Origin: Bacillota bacterium | Lineage (GTDB): Bacteria; Bacillota; Clostridia; Lachnospirales; Lachnospiraceae | Reading direction: 5' to 3' | Assembly (NCBI GenBank): GCA_023423045.1 | Contig: JAFAGA010000090.1 | Location: 1-18,331, forward strand | DNA length: 18,331 nucleotides | Part shown: positions 7,158-13,805 of the stretch, piece by piece | Layout: the number at the start of each line of letters is the position of its first letter | Numbering within the stretch: position 1 is the first letter of the stretch | The notes under the pieces: generated by a model | The model's database searches: none | Seen by the model: the letters and a program-made list of their open reading frames with translations, nothing else | What the model was told of the DNA's origin: nothing | Made by a program: the position numbers and the translations under genes

Positions 7158-7419
7158 AGGGATATATTTTCGATCTCGACGGCACTCTGCTGGACTATGC
7201 TCATGGGGGGAGAAGATTGATGTAGATTTCTTGGCCAAGCGGGCTTGGCGGTTCCGTCCGATTGATATAAATACAATCTGCGCCTGGAGCTTCCCGGAGG
7301 CTGCCGCCTATACTATCCAGCGTTTCAGTCTGTCGGACAGTGTGGATGACCTGCTGTGGGAGTGGCATTCCATGGCGGTATACGCCTATGGCCACAAAAT
7401 ACCGCCTGAGTGCAGATAG
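7154..7419 (+). pseudogene. Broken HAD-family phosphatase gene (frameshifted and truncated)
   Basis: The GTG start overlaps the thiE stop and has GGAGGAG upstream. The first residues KGYIFDLDGTLLD are the classic HAD motif I with its nucleophile aspartate. After about 18 codons this frame ends at TAG (about 7208). Homologous-looking sequence continues in another frame across the G6 run at 7205-7210 (EKIDVDFLAKR-like, then INTICAWSFPEAAAYTIQRF, ending AVYAYGHKIPP). The HAD core motifs II and III, expected in a protein of about 215 residues, are absent because the gene is cut near 7405. An intact gene could have dephosphorylated thiamine phosphate or a pathway intermediate; that role is a guess from its position. 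The fragment is unlikely to be functional. Confidence 0.8.
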
Positions 7420-7586
7420 CGGAACGATATCTATACTCGAGTGATCTTTCTATCAAACAAATTGCCGCAGTCTGTGGCTTTTTATCCTACCTATATTTTG
7501 TAACTGTATTTAAAGAACACGCTGGGTTTCCTCCGAGTGGTTGGCGTTCCAAAATACAAAAACAGCAAGTCTTGAAAGGGAAATAA
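7410..7586 (+). pseudogene. C-terminal remnant of an AraC-family transcriptional regulator
   Basis: This frame encodes AERYLYSSDLSIKQIAAVCG, then a YFVTVFKEHAGFPPSGWR-type ending and a short basic tail before TAA at 7584. This matches the second helix-turn-helix of AraC/XylS regulators (consensus LSIxxIAxxxGFxxxxYFxxxFKxxxGxxPxxyR). Only about 55 residues remain; the first helix-turn-helix and the sensor domain are missing, and a stop (TGA at 7407) closes the frame upstream. It adjoins the HAD remnant directly, so the join looks like a deletion or recombination scar. A strong terminator follows at 7632. The fragment is probably silent. Confidence 0.75.
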
Positions 7587-7631
7587 GGCGAGTTAATCAC
7601 TATGTGCAGCAGTTTTGGGTAAAAAAGGAAC

Positions 7632-7671
7632 AAAAATAGGGCTGAAAAGTACTTTTTTCAGCCCTATTTTT
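7632..7671. terminator. Strong hairpin terminator after the thiamine region
   Basis: AAAAATAGGGCTGAAAA (7632-7648) and its exact 17-base reverse complement (7655-7671) flank a 6-base loop. The stem begins in A-run and ends in T-run, so it can act in both directions. It separates the thi/AraC remnants from the pst operon. Confidence 0.9.
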
Positions 7672-7881
7672 GCGTTCACCCCTATTTTATACGAAGAAAT
7701 GCCTGCCTTTACCTGATTAACATTGATGATTTACTTAATCAATCTTTTACCTGGATCTGGAGGCAAAAGATTTTATTGCTTATGCGAACATAAAAATTAT
7801 GCTATTAAGATTTAGAAATTTAGATATATATGGATATGTTAGATATTCATTAAAGACTCTTTCAGATATCCAATAAAGATA

Positions 7882-7920
7882 CTTAAAGGTACTTTACAAA
7901 CATTTAACACGCAATTAACA
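7882..7920 (+). promoter_or_regulatory. Pho box: four 6-base repeats at exact 11-bp spacing
   Basis: TTTACA (7893), TTAACA (7904) and TTAACA (7915) recur every 11 bases, with a weaker copy CTTAAA at 7882. PhoP of Gram-positive bacteria binds direct repeats of the TTAACA type with 11-bp periodicity upstream of pst genes. The last repeat ends 21 bases before the -10, replacing a -35 element. Confidence 0.85.
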
Positions 7921-7938
7921 CAGATATTATCTGTGTTA
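7916..7938. promoter_or_regulatory. Perfect 23-bp palindrome overlapping the Pho box and -35 position
   Basis: The arm TAACACAGATA (7916-7926) is repeated exactly in inverse at 7928-7938 around one central T. It shares five bases with the last Pho repeat and covers the place of the -35. It lies upstream of the expected transcription start, so it is more likely a DNA operator than an RNA hairpin. No known operator consensus fits well. Confidence 0.7.
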
Positions 7939-7941
7939 TTG

Positions 7942-7947
7942 TATAAT
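7942..7947 (+). promoter_or_regulatory. -10 element of the pst promoter
   Basis: A perfect TATAAT. No good -35 exists 17 bases upstream (CACAGA at 7919), as expected for an activator-dependent Pho promoter. Transcription would begin near 7954. Confidence 0.75.
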
Positions 7948-8048
7948 TAGTATTTGTTATGAGAAAGAAAAATGTAATTTAAAATATTGTAAAAAGGTAT
8001 GAGCTCCTTACTAAAATTTTAATAGAAAACAATTAGCGAGGGTTACGA

Positions 8049-8846
8049 ATGGATGATCTAATGTTAAAGTCTGAGCATAAAGCCAAGATAAAAACAGAAG
8101 CGGTAAACCTTTTTTATGGCAGCTTCCAGGCTCTGAGGAATGTTACCATGGATATTGAGGAATGTGCGATTACAGCCATAATTGGGCCGTCAGGATGCGG
8201 TAAATCTTCACTTCTGCGTCTTTTTAACCGTATGAATGACCCGATACCAGGAGTTAGGGTAGAGGGCAGTATTATGCTTGATGATGCTTTTATCTATGAT
8301 AAGAATATGGATGTTGTTACACTGAAAAAAAGAGTTGGTATGGTTTTTCAAAAACCGAATCCCTTTCCGATGTCTGTATACGATAATATAGCTTTTGGTC
8401 CAAGGCATCATGGAATAAAGCAAAGGGATCGTCTTGATGAGATCGTGGAGAGGAATTTACGCCAGGTGGCTTTATGGGACGAAATTAAGGACAAGCTGAA
8501 AGGATCTGCTTTTGATCTTTCACCGGGCCAGCAGCAGCGCCTATGTATTGCCCGTGCGTTGGCTGTGGAGCCTGAGGTTATATTGATGGACGAATCATGC
8601 AGTGCTCTTGATCCGGAATCCACAATGAAGGTTGAGGAATTAATGGAGGATCTGGCCCAAAAGTATACGATTATTATTGTAACTCATAGTATGGAACAAG
8701 CGGCAAGGGTGTCTCATATGACTGCGTTTATGATGATGGATCATGATAGGGCGGGGACATTGGTTGAATATGCCCCAACGGCACAAGTATTTGCTAATCC
8801 GAAGGATAAACGTACCGAGGACTATATTACAGGTCGGTTCGGATAG
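8049..8846 (+). CDS. pstB: Phosphate ABC transporter ATPase PstB1 (intact catalytic motifs, altered signature)
   Basis: PstB is the cytoplasmic ATPase that drives phosphate import through PstC/PstA. In this 265-residue protein the motifs are: Walker A GPSGCGKSS (46-54, Lys52), Q-loop VFQKPNPFPMS with Gln101, Walker B VILMDE (Asp181, catalytic Glu182), D-loop SALDP and switch His213 (VTHSMEQA). The signature is LSPGQQQR (157-164), with proline at residue 159 in place of the normal glycine. The C-terminal DYITGRFG is typical of PstB. The gene unusually comes first in the operon, before pstS, with GAGGG upstream of ATG. A second, differently altered paralogue closes the transporter set (11555), suggesting the two form a heterodimer. 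Identity as PstB is certain; the dimer proposal is inference. Confidence 0.93.
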   Translation: MDDLMLKSEHKAKIKTEAVNLFYGSFQALRNVTMDIEECAITAIIGPSGCGKSSLLRLFNRMNDPIPGVRVEGSIMLDDAFIYDKNMDVVTLKKRVGMVFQKPNPFPMSVYDNIAFGPRHHGIKQRDRLDEIVERNLRQVALWDEIKDKLKGSAFDLSPGQQQRLCIARALAVEPEVILMDESCSALDPESTMKVEELMEDLAQKYTIIIVTHSMEQAARVSHMTAFMMMDHDRAGTLVEYAPTAQVFANPKDKRTEDYITGRFG

Positions 8847-8957
8847 AAATATTTAAGGTGTAACCAACAGGGATGATAAGTACGCCATACAACTTGTGGT
8901 TCTTCTGTATATTGATGGTTTTATATATCTATATATTATGAAATGGAGGAAATCAGG

Positions 8958-8990
8958 CATTAAAATTTATCCGGGTTGATGATTTTAATG
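8958..8990 (+). repeat. Inverted repeat directly upstream of pstS
   Basis: CATTAAAAT (8958-8966) and ATTTTAATG (8982-8990) are exact reverse complements with a 15-base loop. They lie in the 166-base gap between pstB1 and pstS, just before the pstS ribosome binding site. The hairpin could protect or process the mRNA so that pstS is made in higher amount than the transporter subunits. It is AT-only, so its stability is modest. Confidence 0.45.
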
Positions 8991-9012
8991 TTTGGTTTTT
9001 GTGAGGGATATG

Positions 9013-9858
9013 ATGCAAAAGATTGTAACATGTAAGTTATTAAGACGAAGAAGAGTATCGATCAGCGTAGTGATATTGACCCTTTCTATGAGCATGATGT
9101 CTGCCTGCAGCCGGGCACCCGGTTCAGCTACGATTGTTGCAGGCTCAACTTCTGTACAACCCTATGCCGAGGTTCTGGCTGAAGAGTACATGGTTTTGAA
9201 TCCGGACACTGAGATTGATATCCAGGGTGGAGGATCCTCGGCCGGAATTACGGCAGCCCAGACACACAGTGCTGATATAGGAATGTCCTCCCGTGCAATG
9301 AAAGAGGAAGAGAAAGGCCTGTGGAGTATAGAAATTGCCAGGGACGGATTAGTACTAATCGTGAACCCTGAGAATCCGATACAAAATCTTACTTTAGAAC
9401 AGATCCGTGATATTTACGCAGCCACGGTTACCGACTGGAGCCAATTGGGAGGCGTGGAAGCAAAGATCAATATAATTGCGCGTGAAGAAGGATCCGGTAC
9501 AAGAAGTGCTTTTACGGAGCTGCTGATGGGTGAAGCGGAGATAACCCCGAAAGCGATCGTCCAGGACTCCAATGGAGCGGTCCGACAATTGGTTGCGGAT
9601 GACCCCAATGCGATAGGCTTTATCTCCTTGGGTTTGGTGAATGATAAAGTGAAAGCTTTACATTTAGATGGCATCGAAGCGACACGAGAAAATATAATGA
9701 ATGGCAACTATAGCCTGTCCAGGCCGTTTTTATTCGTCACTAACGGCGAGCCGACCGGGTTAGCGAAGAGCTTCATCGAGTTTACTCTTTCTTTGGAGGG
9801 GCAAACATTACTGAGCCATGAGGGACTTATTCCATCAGCAGAGGGGGCAGGAAAATGA
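9013..9858 (+). CDS. pstS: Phosphate-binding lipoprotein PstS
   Basis: PstS captures extracellular phosphate and delivers it to PstC/PstA. I choose ATG 9013 because GAGGG ends five bases before it; TTG 8992 and GTG 9001 are in-frame alternatives without a comparable site. The product of 281 residues starts with a basic stretch (RRRR), a hydrophobic core and a lipobox ending MSAC, making Cys32 the lipid anchor. Phosphate-binding signatures are present: AGSTSVQPY, GGGSSAGI and the strong IAREEGSGTRSAF, where Arg and the Gly-Ser-Gly-Thr loop hold the anion; NAIGFISLG is also typical. The stop overlaps pstC by 4 bases. The protein is shorter than many Gram-negative PstS but normal for the compact Firmicutes type. 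Confidence 0.95.
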   Translation: MQKIVTCKLLRRRRVSISVVILTLSMSMMSACSRAPGSATIVAGSTSVQPYAEVLAEEYMVLNPDTEIDIQGGGSSAGITAAQTHSADIGMSSRAMKEEEKGLWSIEIARDGLVLIVNPENPIQNLTLEQIRDIYAATVTDWSQLGGVEAKINIIAREEGSGTRSAFTELLMGEAEITPKAIVQDSNGAVRQLVADDPNAIGFISLGLVNDKVKALHLDGIEATRENIMNGNYSLSRPFLFVTNGEPTGLAKSFIEFTLSLEGQTLLSHEGLIPSAEGAGK

Positions 9859-10700
9859 AAAAATTTAAGGAAAAATTATCTGAGCGTATCTTTCTCCTGA
9901 TTGCACTTTCGGCTTTATCGGTGCTGGCGCTCATCACGGTGTTTATATTTATAAAAGGTGTGCCTATTATCGCTGAGGTTGGCATACTAAACTTTGTTTT
10001 TGGGATGAAGTGGGCTCCCGGCCAGGGTGCCTATGGCATTTTCCCGATGATAGTGGGTTCTGTATCGGTCACTTTGGGAGCGGCAATCCTGGGAGTTCCC
10101 ATCGCTATTTGCTGCAGTATTTTTCTGGCTGAGTTTGCTCCTGCAGCACTTAGAAACATATTCAGACCCGCCATCCAGCTGCTGGCCGGCATACCTTCCG
10201 TAGTATATGGGTTCTGGGGAGTGCTGTTCATTGTACCAATGATACGTAATCACCTGGGAGGGCCGGGCTTAAGCATATTGGCCGGTTCCATCATTTTGGC
10301 CATTATGATCCTGCCGACGATTATCAGTATCACGGAAGTATCCCTCCTTGCGCTGCCCCGCCATTATAAAGATGGGGCCCTTGCCTTAGGGCTGACACAT
10401 TGGCAGACCATACGCTCCCTGCTGTTACCTGCGGCCAAGTCGGGTATTGTTGCCGCCATAATCTTAGGTTTAGGCAGGGCAATTGGTGAGACGATGGCGG
10501 TCATTATGGTGTTGGGCAATGCTGTTGCACTTCCTGAATCAGTTCTTGACCCTGTCAGGACACTGACCACGAATATCGGTATTGAGATGGGATATGCATC
10601 CGGCGAACACCAACAGGCGCTTTTCGCCACTGGTATCGTATTGTTTATTATTATCATGATTTTGAATGCTACTGCCCAATATATCACACGAAAGAAGTGA
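9855..10700 (+). CDS. pstC: Phosphate ABC transporter permease PstC
   Basis: PstC forms one half of the membrane channel. The 281-residue protein has about six membrane segments: the first at about 12-34, then 62-92, 108-130, 138-160, 196-220 and 255-275. Characteristic PstC features are WAPGQGAYGIFPMIVGS (53-69), LLAGIPSVVYGFWG (109-122), IMILPTIISITEVSL (150-164) and the cytoplasmic coupling loop HYKDGALALGLTHWQTI (170-186), which docks on the ATPase, followed by AIGETMAV. Translation is coupled to pstS by an ATGA overlap. The length and all motifs are normal, so this subunit shows no sign of decay. Confidence 0.95.
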   Translation: MKKFKEKLSERIFLLIALSALSVLALITVFIFIKGVPIIAEVGILNFVFGMKWAPGQGAYGIFPMIVGSVSVTLGAAILGVPIAICCSIFLAEFAPAALRNIFRPAIQLLAGIPSVVYGFWGVLFIVPMIRNHLGGPGLSILAGSIILAIMILPTIISITEVSLLALPRHYKDGALALGLTHWQTIRSLLLPAAKSGIVAAIILGLGRAIGETMAVIMVLGNAVALPESVLDPVRTLTTNIGIEMGYASGEHQQALFATGIVLFIIIMILNATAQYITRKK

Positions 10701-10707
10701 GGTCACT

Positions 10708-11544
10708 ATGAGAATTAACACGAGAACTTCCCAGAAGATAGCAAAATTTTTGATTTGGACGGCAGCTCTTCTTGTCATGGTGATTCTTGTTTCCATAATT
10801 ATCTATATTCTGGCAAAGGGCATACCTATGATCACCTGGCAGTTTTTAACGGAGATTCCGCGAAACATGGGCCGTACCGGGGGTATTTCCTCTTCCATTG
10901 TCGGAACTCTGCTTGTGACTGCGGTAGCCGTTATTGTAGCAACACCATTTGGAATCGGGACAGCAATATACCTTACGGAGTATACACGTGAGGGCAGAAT
11001 CACCCGCATTATCCGCTTCAGTGCAGAGTCCCTGGCAGGGATACCATCCATTGTATATGGACTGTTTGGTTTTATCTTCTTTGTCATATACCTAAAAATG
11101 GGATGGTCGATTTTATCCGGTGGATTAACCATGGCCATAATGATTTTGCCTACAATTATACGTACATCGGAAGAGGCGATTCGTACTGTGCCGGAGCTAT
11201 ACCGCGAGGTAGGATTCTCTCTGGGATCCACTAAATGGCAGGCAATAACCAGGACAGTACTCCCGTCAGCACTTCCCGGCATTGTTAATGGAGTAATTTT
11301 GAGTATAGGGAGATGCGTAGCCGAGACAGCTGCTGTTATTTTAACAGCCGGCTCAGCACTTCGTATGCCCACATCACTCTTTGCCCCGACTCGAACGATG
11401 GCAGTACATTTTTATATACTGGCGAGAGAGGGAATATCCATGGAGAATGCTTATGGAACAGCAGCACTCCTGATTATTCTGATTCTCCTGCTTAATGTTG
11501 GTTTCAATATGCTGGTCAATCGATTCATAGCGAAAGGCCGTTAA
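10708..11544 (+). CDS. pstA: Phosphate ABC transporter permease PstA
   Basis: PstA is the second channel subunit. ATG 10708 is preferred over upstream in-frame codons because GTGAGGT lies just before it and the protein then begins with a short basic leader and the first membrane segment (about 13-35). Of the 278 residues, key features are GGISSSIVGTLLVTAVAV (58-75), PFGIGTAIYLTEY (80-92), SLAGIPSIVYGLFG (108-121), IMILPTIIRTSEEAI (144-158) and the coupling loop ELYREVGFSLGSTKWQAI (163-180). The coupling loops of PstA and PstC differ, so each could recognise its own ATPase in a heterodimer. It lies 7 bases after pstC and 10 before pstB2. Confidence 0.95.
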   Translation: MRINTRTSQKIAKFLIWTAALLVMVILVSIIIYILAKGIPMITWQFLTEIPRNMGRTGGISSSIVGTLLVTAVAVIVATPFGIGTAIYLTEYTREGRITRIIRFSAESLAGIPSIVYGLFGFIFFVIYLKMGWSILSGGLTMAIMILPTIIRTSEEAIRTVPELYREVGFSLGSTKWQAITRTVLPSALPGIVNGVILSIGRCVAETAAVILTAGSALRMPTSLFAPTRTMAVHFYILAREGISMENAYGTAALLIILILLLNVGFNMLVNRFIAKGR

Positions 11545-11554
11545 GAGGTGAAAA

Positions 11555-12316
11555 ATGATACAGAAATCAAAAATAGTGATAAAAGGGTTGAACTTCTATT
11601 ATCAACAAAAACAGGTTATTAAAGAGCTTAACCTGGAAATACCTAAAAATGAGATTTTGGCTGTTTTTGGTCCGGCGGGCAGTGGTATCACAACACTTCT
11701 TCGCACCTTGAACCGTCTGTGTGACTTGACGGTGGAAACCCGTCAGGAGGGTGAGATACTTTTGGATGGAAAAAACATCTTTGACCCGGACATTAATGTG
11801 ACAGAACTGCGCCGCAGGGTAGGGATGGTCTTTGATGTACCAACACCTCTGCCTATGTCCATCTTTGACAATATAGCATTGGGTCCCCGTATGGGCGGAA
11901 TGAAAACCAGGGCGGCTTTGGCGGAGAAAGTAGAAAAGGCACTGCGTATGTCGGCCCTCTGGGATGAAGTCAAAGACAGGCTGGATACTCCGGCAGCCAG
12001 GTTATCCGGCGGTCAGCAGCAGCGCTTGTGCATTGCCAGGGTTTTGGCTCTTGAACCGGAGGTTATTTTGCTGGACAGACCCTGCTCGGCTCTTGACCCA
12101 ATATCAACGGCCAAAATTGAAGAATCCTTAAGACAGCTTAAGGAGCAATTCACCATTATCATTGCACCCCATACCGTTCAGCAGGCAGGGCGTATCGCTG
12201 ACCGGGTTGCATTCATGCTAATGGGCAATCTGATAGAACAAGGCGTTACCCAGGAGGTTTTTTCATTCCCCAGGGATAAGAGAACGAATGATTACCTTAC
12301 GGGAAGATTTGGTTAA
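11555..12316 (+). CDS. PstB2, PstB paralogue with degenerate ATP site but perfect signature motif
   Basis: Clearly a PstB homologue over its full 253 residues (ends DYLTGRFG), but three catalytic positions are changed. Walker A is GPAGSGITT (39-47), with Ile45 instead of the essential lysine. The Q-loop is VFDVPTPLPMS, with Asp94 instead of Gln. Walker B is VILLDRP, with Arg175 instead of the catalytic glutamate. The signature LSGGQQQR (150-157), the D-loop SALDP and His206 are intact. The frame is undamaged and codons are normal, so this is not a pseudogene. It is unlikely to hydrolyse ATP by its own site. It probably pairs with PstB1, to which it lends its intact signature. GAGGTG precedes ATG. 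Alternatively it could be a regulatory subunit, perhaps contacting PhoU, encoded next. Confidence 0.88.
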   Translation: MIQKSKIVIKGLNFYYQQKQVIKELNLEIPKNEILAVFGPAGSGITTLLRTLNRLCDLTVETRQEGEILLDGKNIFDPDINVTELRRRVGMVFDVPTPLPMSIFDNIALGPRMGGMKTRAALAEKVEKALRMSALWDEVKDRLDTPAARLSGGQQQRLCIARVLALEPEVILLDRPCSALDPISTAKIEESLRQLKEQFTIIIAPHTVQQAGRIADRVAFMLMGNLIEQGVTQEVFSFPRDKRTNDYLTGRFG

Positions 12317-12358
12317 AATCCAGTTTCTTAAAGTTTTTTAAAAAAGGAGATGAGCATT

Positions 12359-13012
12359 TTGGCAAGAGAACATTTTGCACAGAAAATACTTGACATTAAA
12401 CATCAGGTATTAAGAATGGGAGCCCTGGTTGAGAATATTATCGACACGGCAGTGACTGCTTTAGAGACACAGGATCTTGATCTTGCAAAAAAAGTTTATG
12501 AAAAAGATGACGAAATAGATCAGCTGGAACTTGAAATTGAAAAGGAATGTGTGATGCTTCTTGCCCTTCAGCAGCCTCTGGCCAAGGATTTAAGAACAAT
12601 TGCATCGGTTCTGAAAATCGTAACAGATCTTGAAAGAATGGGGGACAACGCAGTAAACATCGCAGGGGTCACACTTGAAATAGGCAAAGCCCCCTTGCTT
12701 AAGCCTCTTGCAGACATCCCAAGGATGGCAGAAATTGCTCGGGAAATGTTAAAAATGAGTCTTGATGCCTTTGTAAATGAGGATATTGCCCTTGCAAAAA
12801 AGGCAGCCGGGAGGGACGAAGAGGTTGACTGGCTCTATGAAACAGTTATCAATGATATTCTTAACATTATCACAGAAAAAAAGGAACTGACGCAACAAGG
12901 GACGAAACTTCTGTTCATTGGGCGGTATCTTGAGAGAATCGCCGATCATTCTACAAATATATGTGAAAGAACGATATACATGATCACAGGTGAGTTAAAA
13001 GAAATAAATTAG
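12359..13012 (+). CDS. phoU: Phosphate regulator PhoU
   Basis: PhoU links the Pst transporter to the phosphate two-component system and limits phosphate uptake. I place the start at TTG 12359, because AAGGAG (12344-12349) lies nine bases upstream; ATG 12350 would directly abut that site and add only three residues. The 217-residue product is all-helical with the two PhoU repeats, each carrying the metal-binding E-R-x-x-D motif: LERMGDNAVNIA and LERIADHSTNICE. PQPLAKDLR-like QQPLAKDLRTIASVLKI is a further hallmark. It closes the pst operon, 42 bases after pstB2. The last codons and stop are built into the terminator stem. No PhoP/PhoR genes are in the window. Confidence 0.94.
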   Translation: MAREHFAQKILDIKHQVLRMGALVENIIDTAVTALETQDLDLAKKVYEKDDEIDQLELEIEKECVMLLALQQPLAKDLRTIASVLKIVTDLERMGDNAVNIAGVTLEIGKAPLLKPLADIPRMAEIAREMLKMSLDAFVNEDIALAKKAAGRDEEVDWLYETVINDILNIITEKKELTQQGTKLLFIGRYLERIADHSTNICERTIYMITGELKEIN

Positions 13013-13038
13013 AGGCATGCCTCTAATTTATTTCTTTT
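12997..13038. terminator. 42-bp perfect palindromic terminator at the end of phoU
   Basis: Two exact 21-base arms (12997-13017 and 13018-13038) meet at GGCATGCC and run out into AAAAGAAATAAATTAG / CTAATTTATTTCTTTT. The left arm contains the last four codons of phoU and its TAG stop. The T-rich right end, followed by more T, makes a Rho-independent terminator, equally good in both directions. Confidence 0.93.
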
Positions 13039-13129
13039 ATTTTTAAGACAAAAATGTCTCTACTAATTCTCTGTCAAATACGATATAATTAGCATAAGAT
13101 TTATGATCAACTGGATTGGAGAGATAATA

Positions 13130-13732
13130 ATGGGAAATACGGACAAGTTTGAAATGATAGCCAATCGCTATGACACTCCTGAAAGAGTCCAAATTGCAAA
13201 GGTATCATCAGATGCCATTCGCGAATGCTTGGCTGATACTAAAAGTAAGCATGCGATTGATTTTGGGTGTGGAACCGGCCTTGTTGGTATGAATTTACTG
13301 AATAATTTTAAGTCGGTACTGTTTTTGGATACATCACAAAATATGCTTGGTCAGATAAAGCAAAAGATTGCAGGCTCTAATATACAGAATGCAGATGTAT
13401 TATGCTTTGATTTTGAAAAGGATAATTTTTCGGATTTACATGCCGACTATATTTTTATGGCCCAGGTTCTGCTCCATATTAATGATGTTGAGTTGGTTTT
13501 ATCAAGATTATACAAGGTGCTGAAAGAAAACGGGCATTTACTAATCGTAGATTTTGATAAAAATGAAAGAATAGTTTCAGATTTGGTTCATAACGGATTT
13601 GATCAAACAGAGTTAACTGAAATTATGACAAAGATAGGATACCGGAATATTCAATCCAAAACTTTTTATACTGGAAGCAAAATATTTATGGGGCATGATG
13701 CATCCATGTTTATTCTTGATTCTCAGAAATAG
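13130..13732 (+). CDS. Class I SAM-dependent methyltransferase
   Basis: The product of 200 residues has the Rossmann-type SAM-binding motif I IDFGCGTGLVGMNLL (43-57), an acidic residue at the end of strand 2 (FLDTS, Asp67), a motif near FMAQVLLHI (109-117) and LLIVDFDKNE (137-146). It resembles small Methyltransf_11/25-type enzymes; the substrate cannot be read from the sequence. ATG 13130 is chosen because GGAGAG lies six bases upstream; the in-frame ATG 13103 would add nine residues without a ribosome binding site. A TATAAT at 13084-13089 is a probable -10, so the gene has its own promoter just after the phoU terminator. Confidence 0.82.
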   Translation: MGNTDKFEMIANRYDTPERVQIAKVSSDAIRECLADTKSKHAIDFGCGTGLVGMNLLNNFKSVLFLDTSQNMLGQIKQKIAGSNIQNADVLCFDFEKDNFSDLHADYIFMAQVLLHINDVELVLSRLYKVLKENGHLLIVDFDKNERIVSDLVHNGFDQTELTEIMTKIGYRNIQSKTFYTGSKIFMGHDASMFILDSQK

Positions 13733-13805
13733 AATATCTGCCAAGGCGCAACTTGCTTTACATGTTGTTTTATAACTTAAGAAAAGCGAAGAGGAAGGAC
13801 ATAAG

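Larger units (their letters stand above)
7672..8048 (+). other. pst operon upstream region
   Basis: This 377-base AT-rich stretch holds no gene I can support. Its distal half (to about 7880) shows nothing clear. Its proximal half carries the Pho box, the palindrome and the -10 element listed separately, followed by an untranslated leader of about 95 bases up to the pstB1 start. Confidence 0.7.

Noticed and set aside
11555..12316. Interpretation of pstB2 as a decaying pseudogene or sequencing error
   Set aside because: The frame is intact, all non-catalytic motifs are kept, the three changes are clean codon substitutions (11687, 11834, 12077), and operon spacing is normal.
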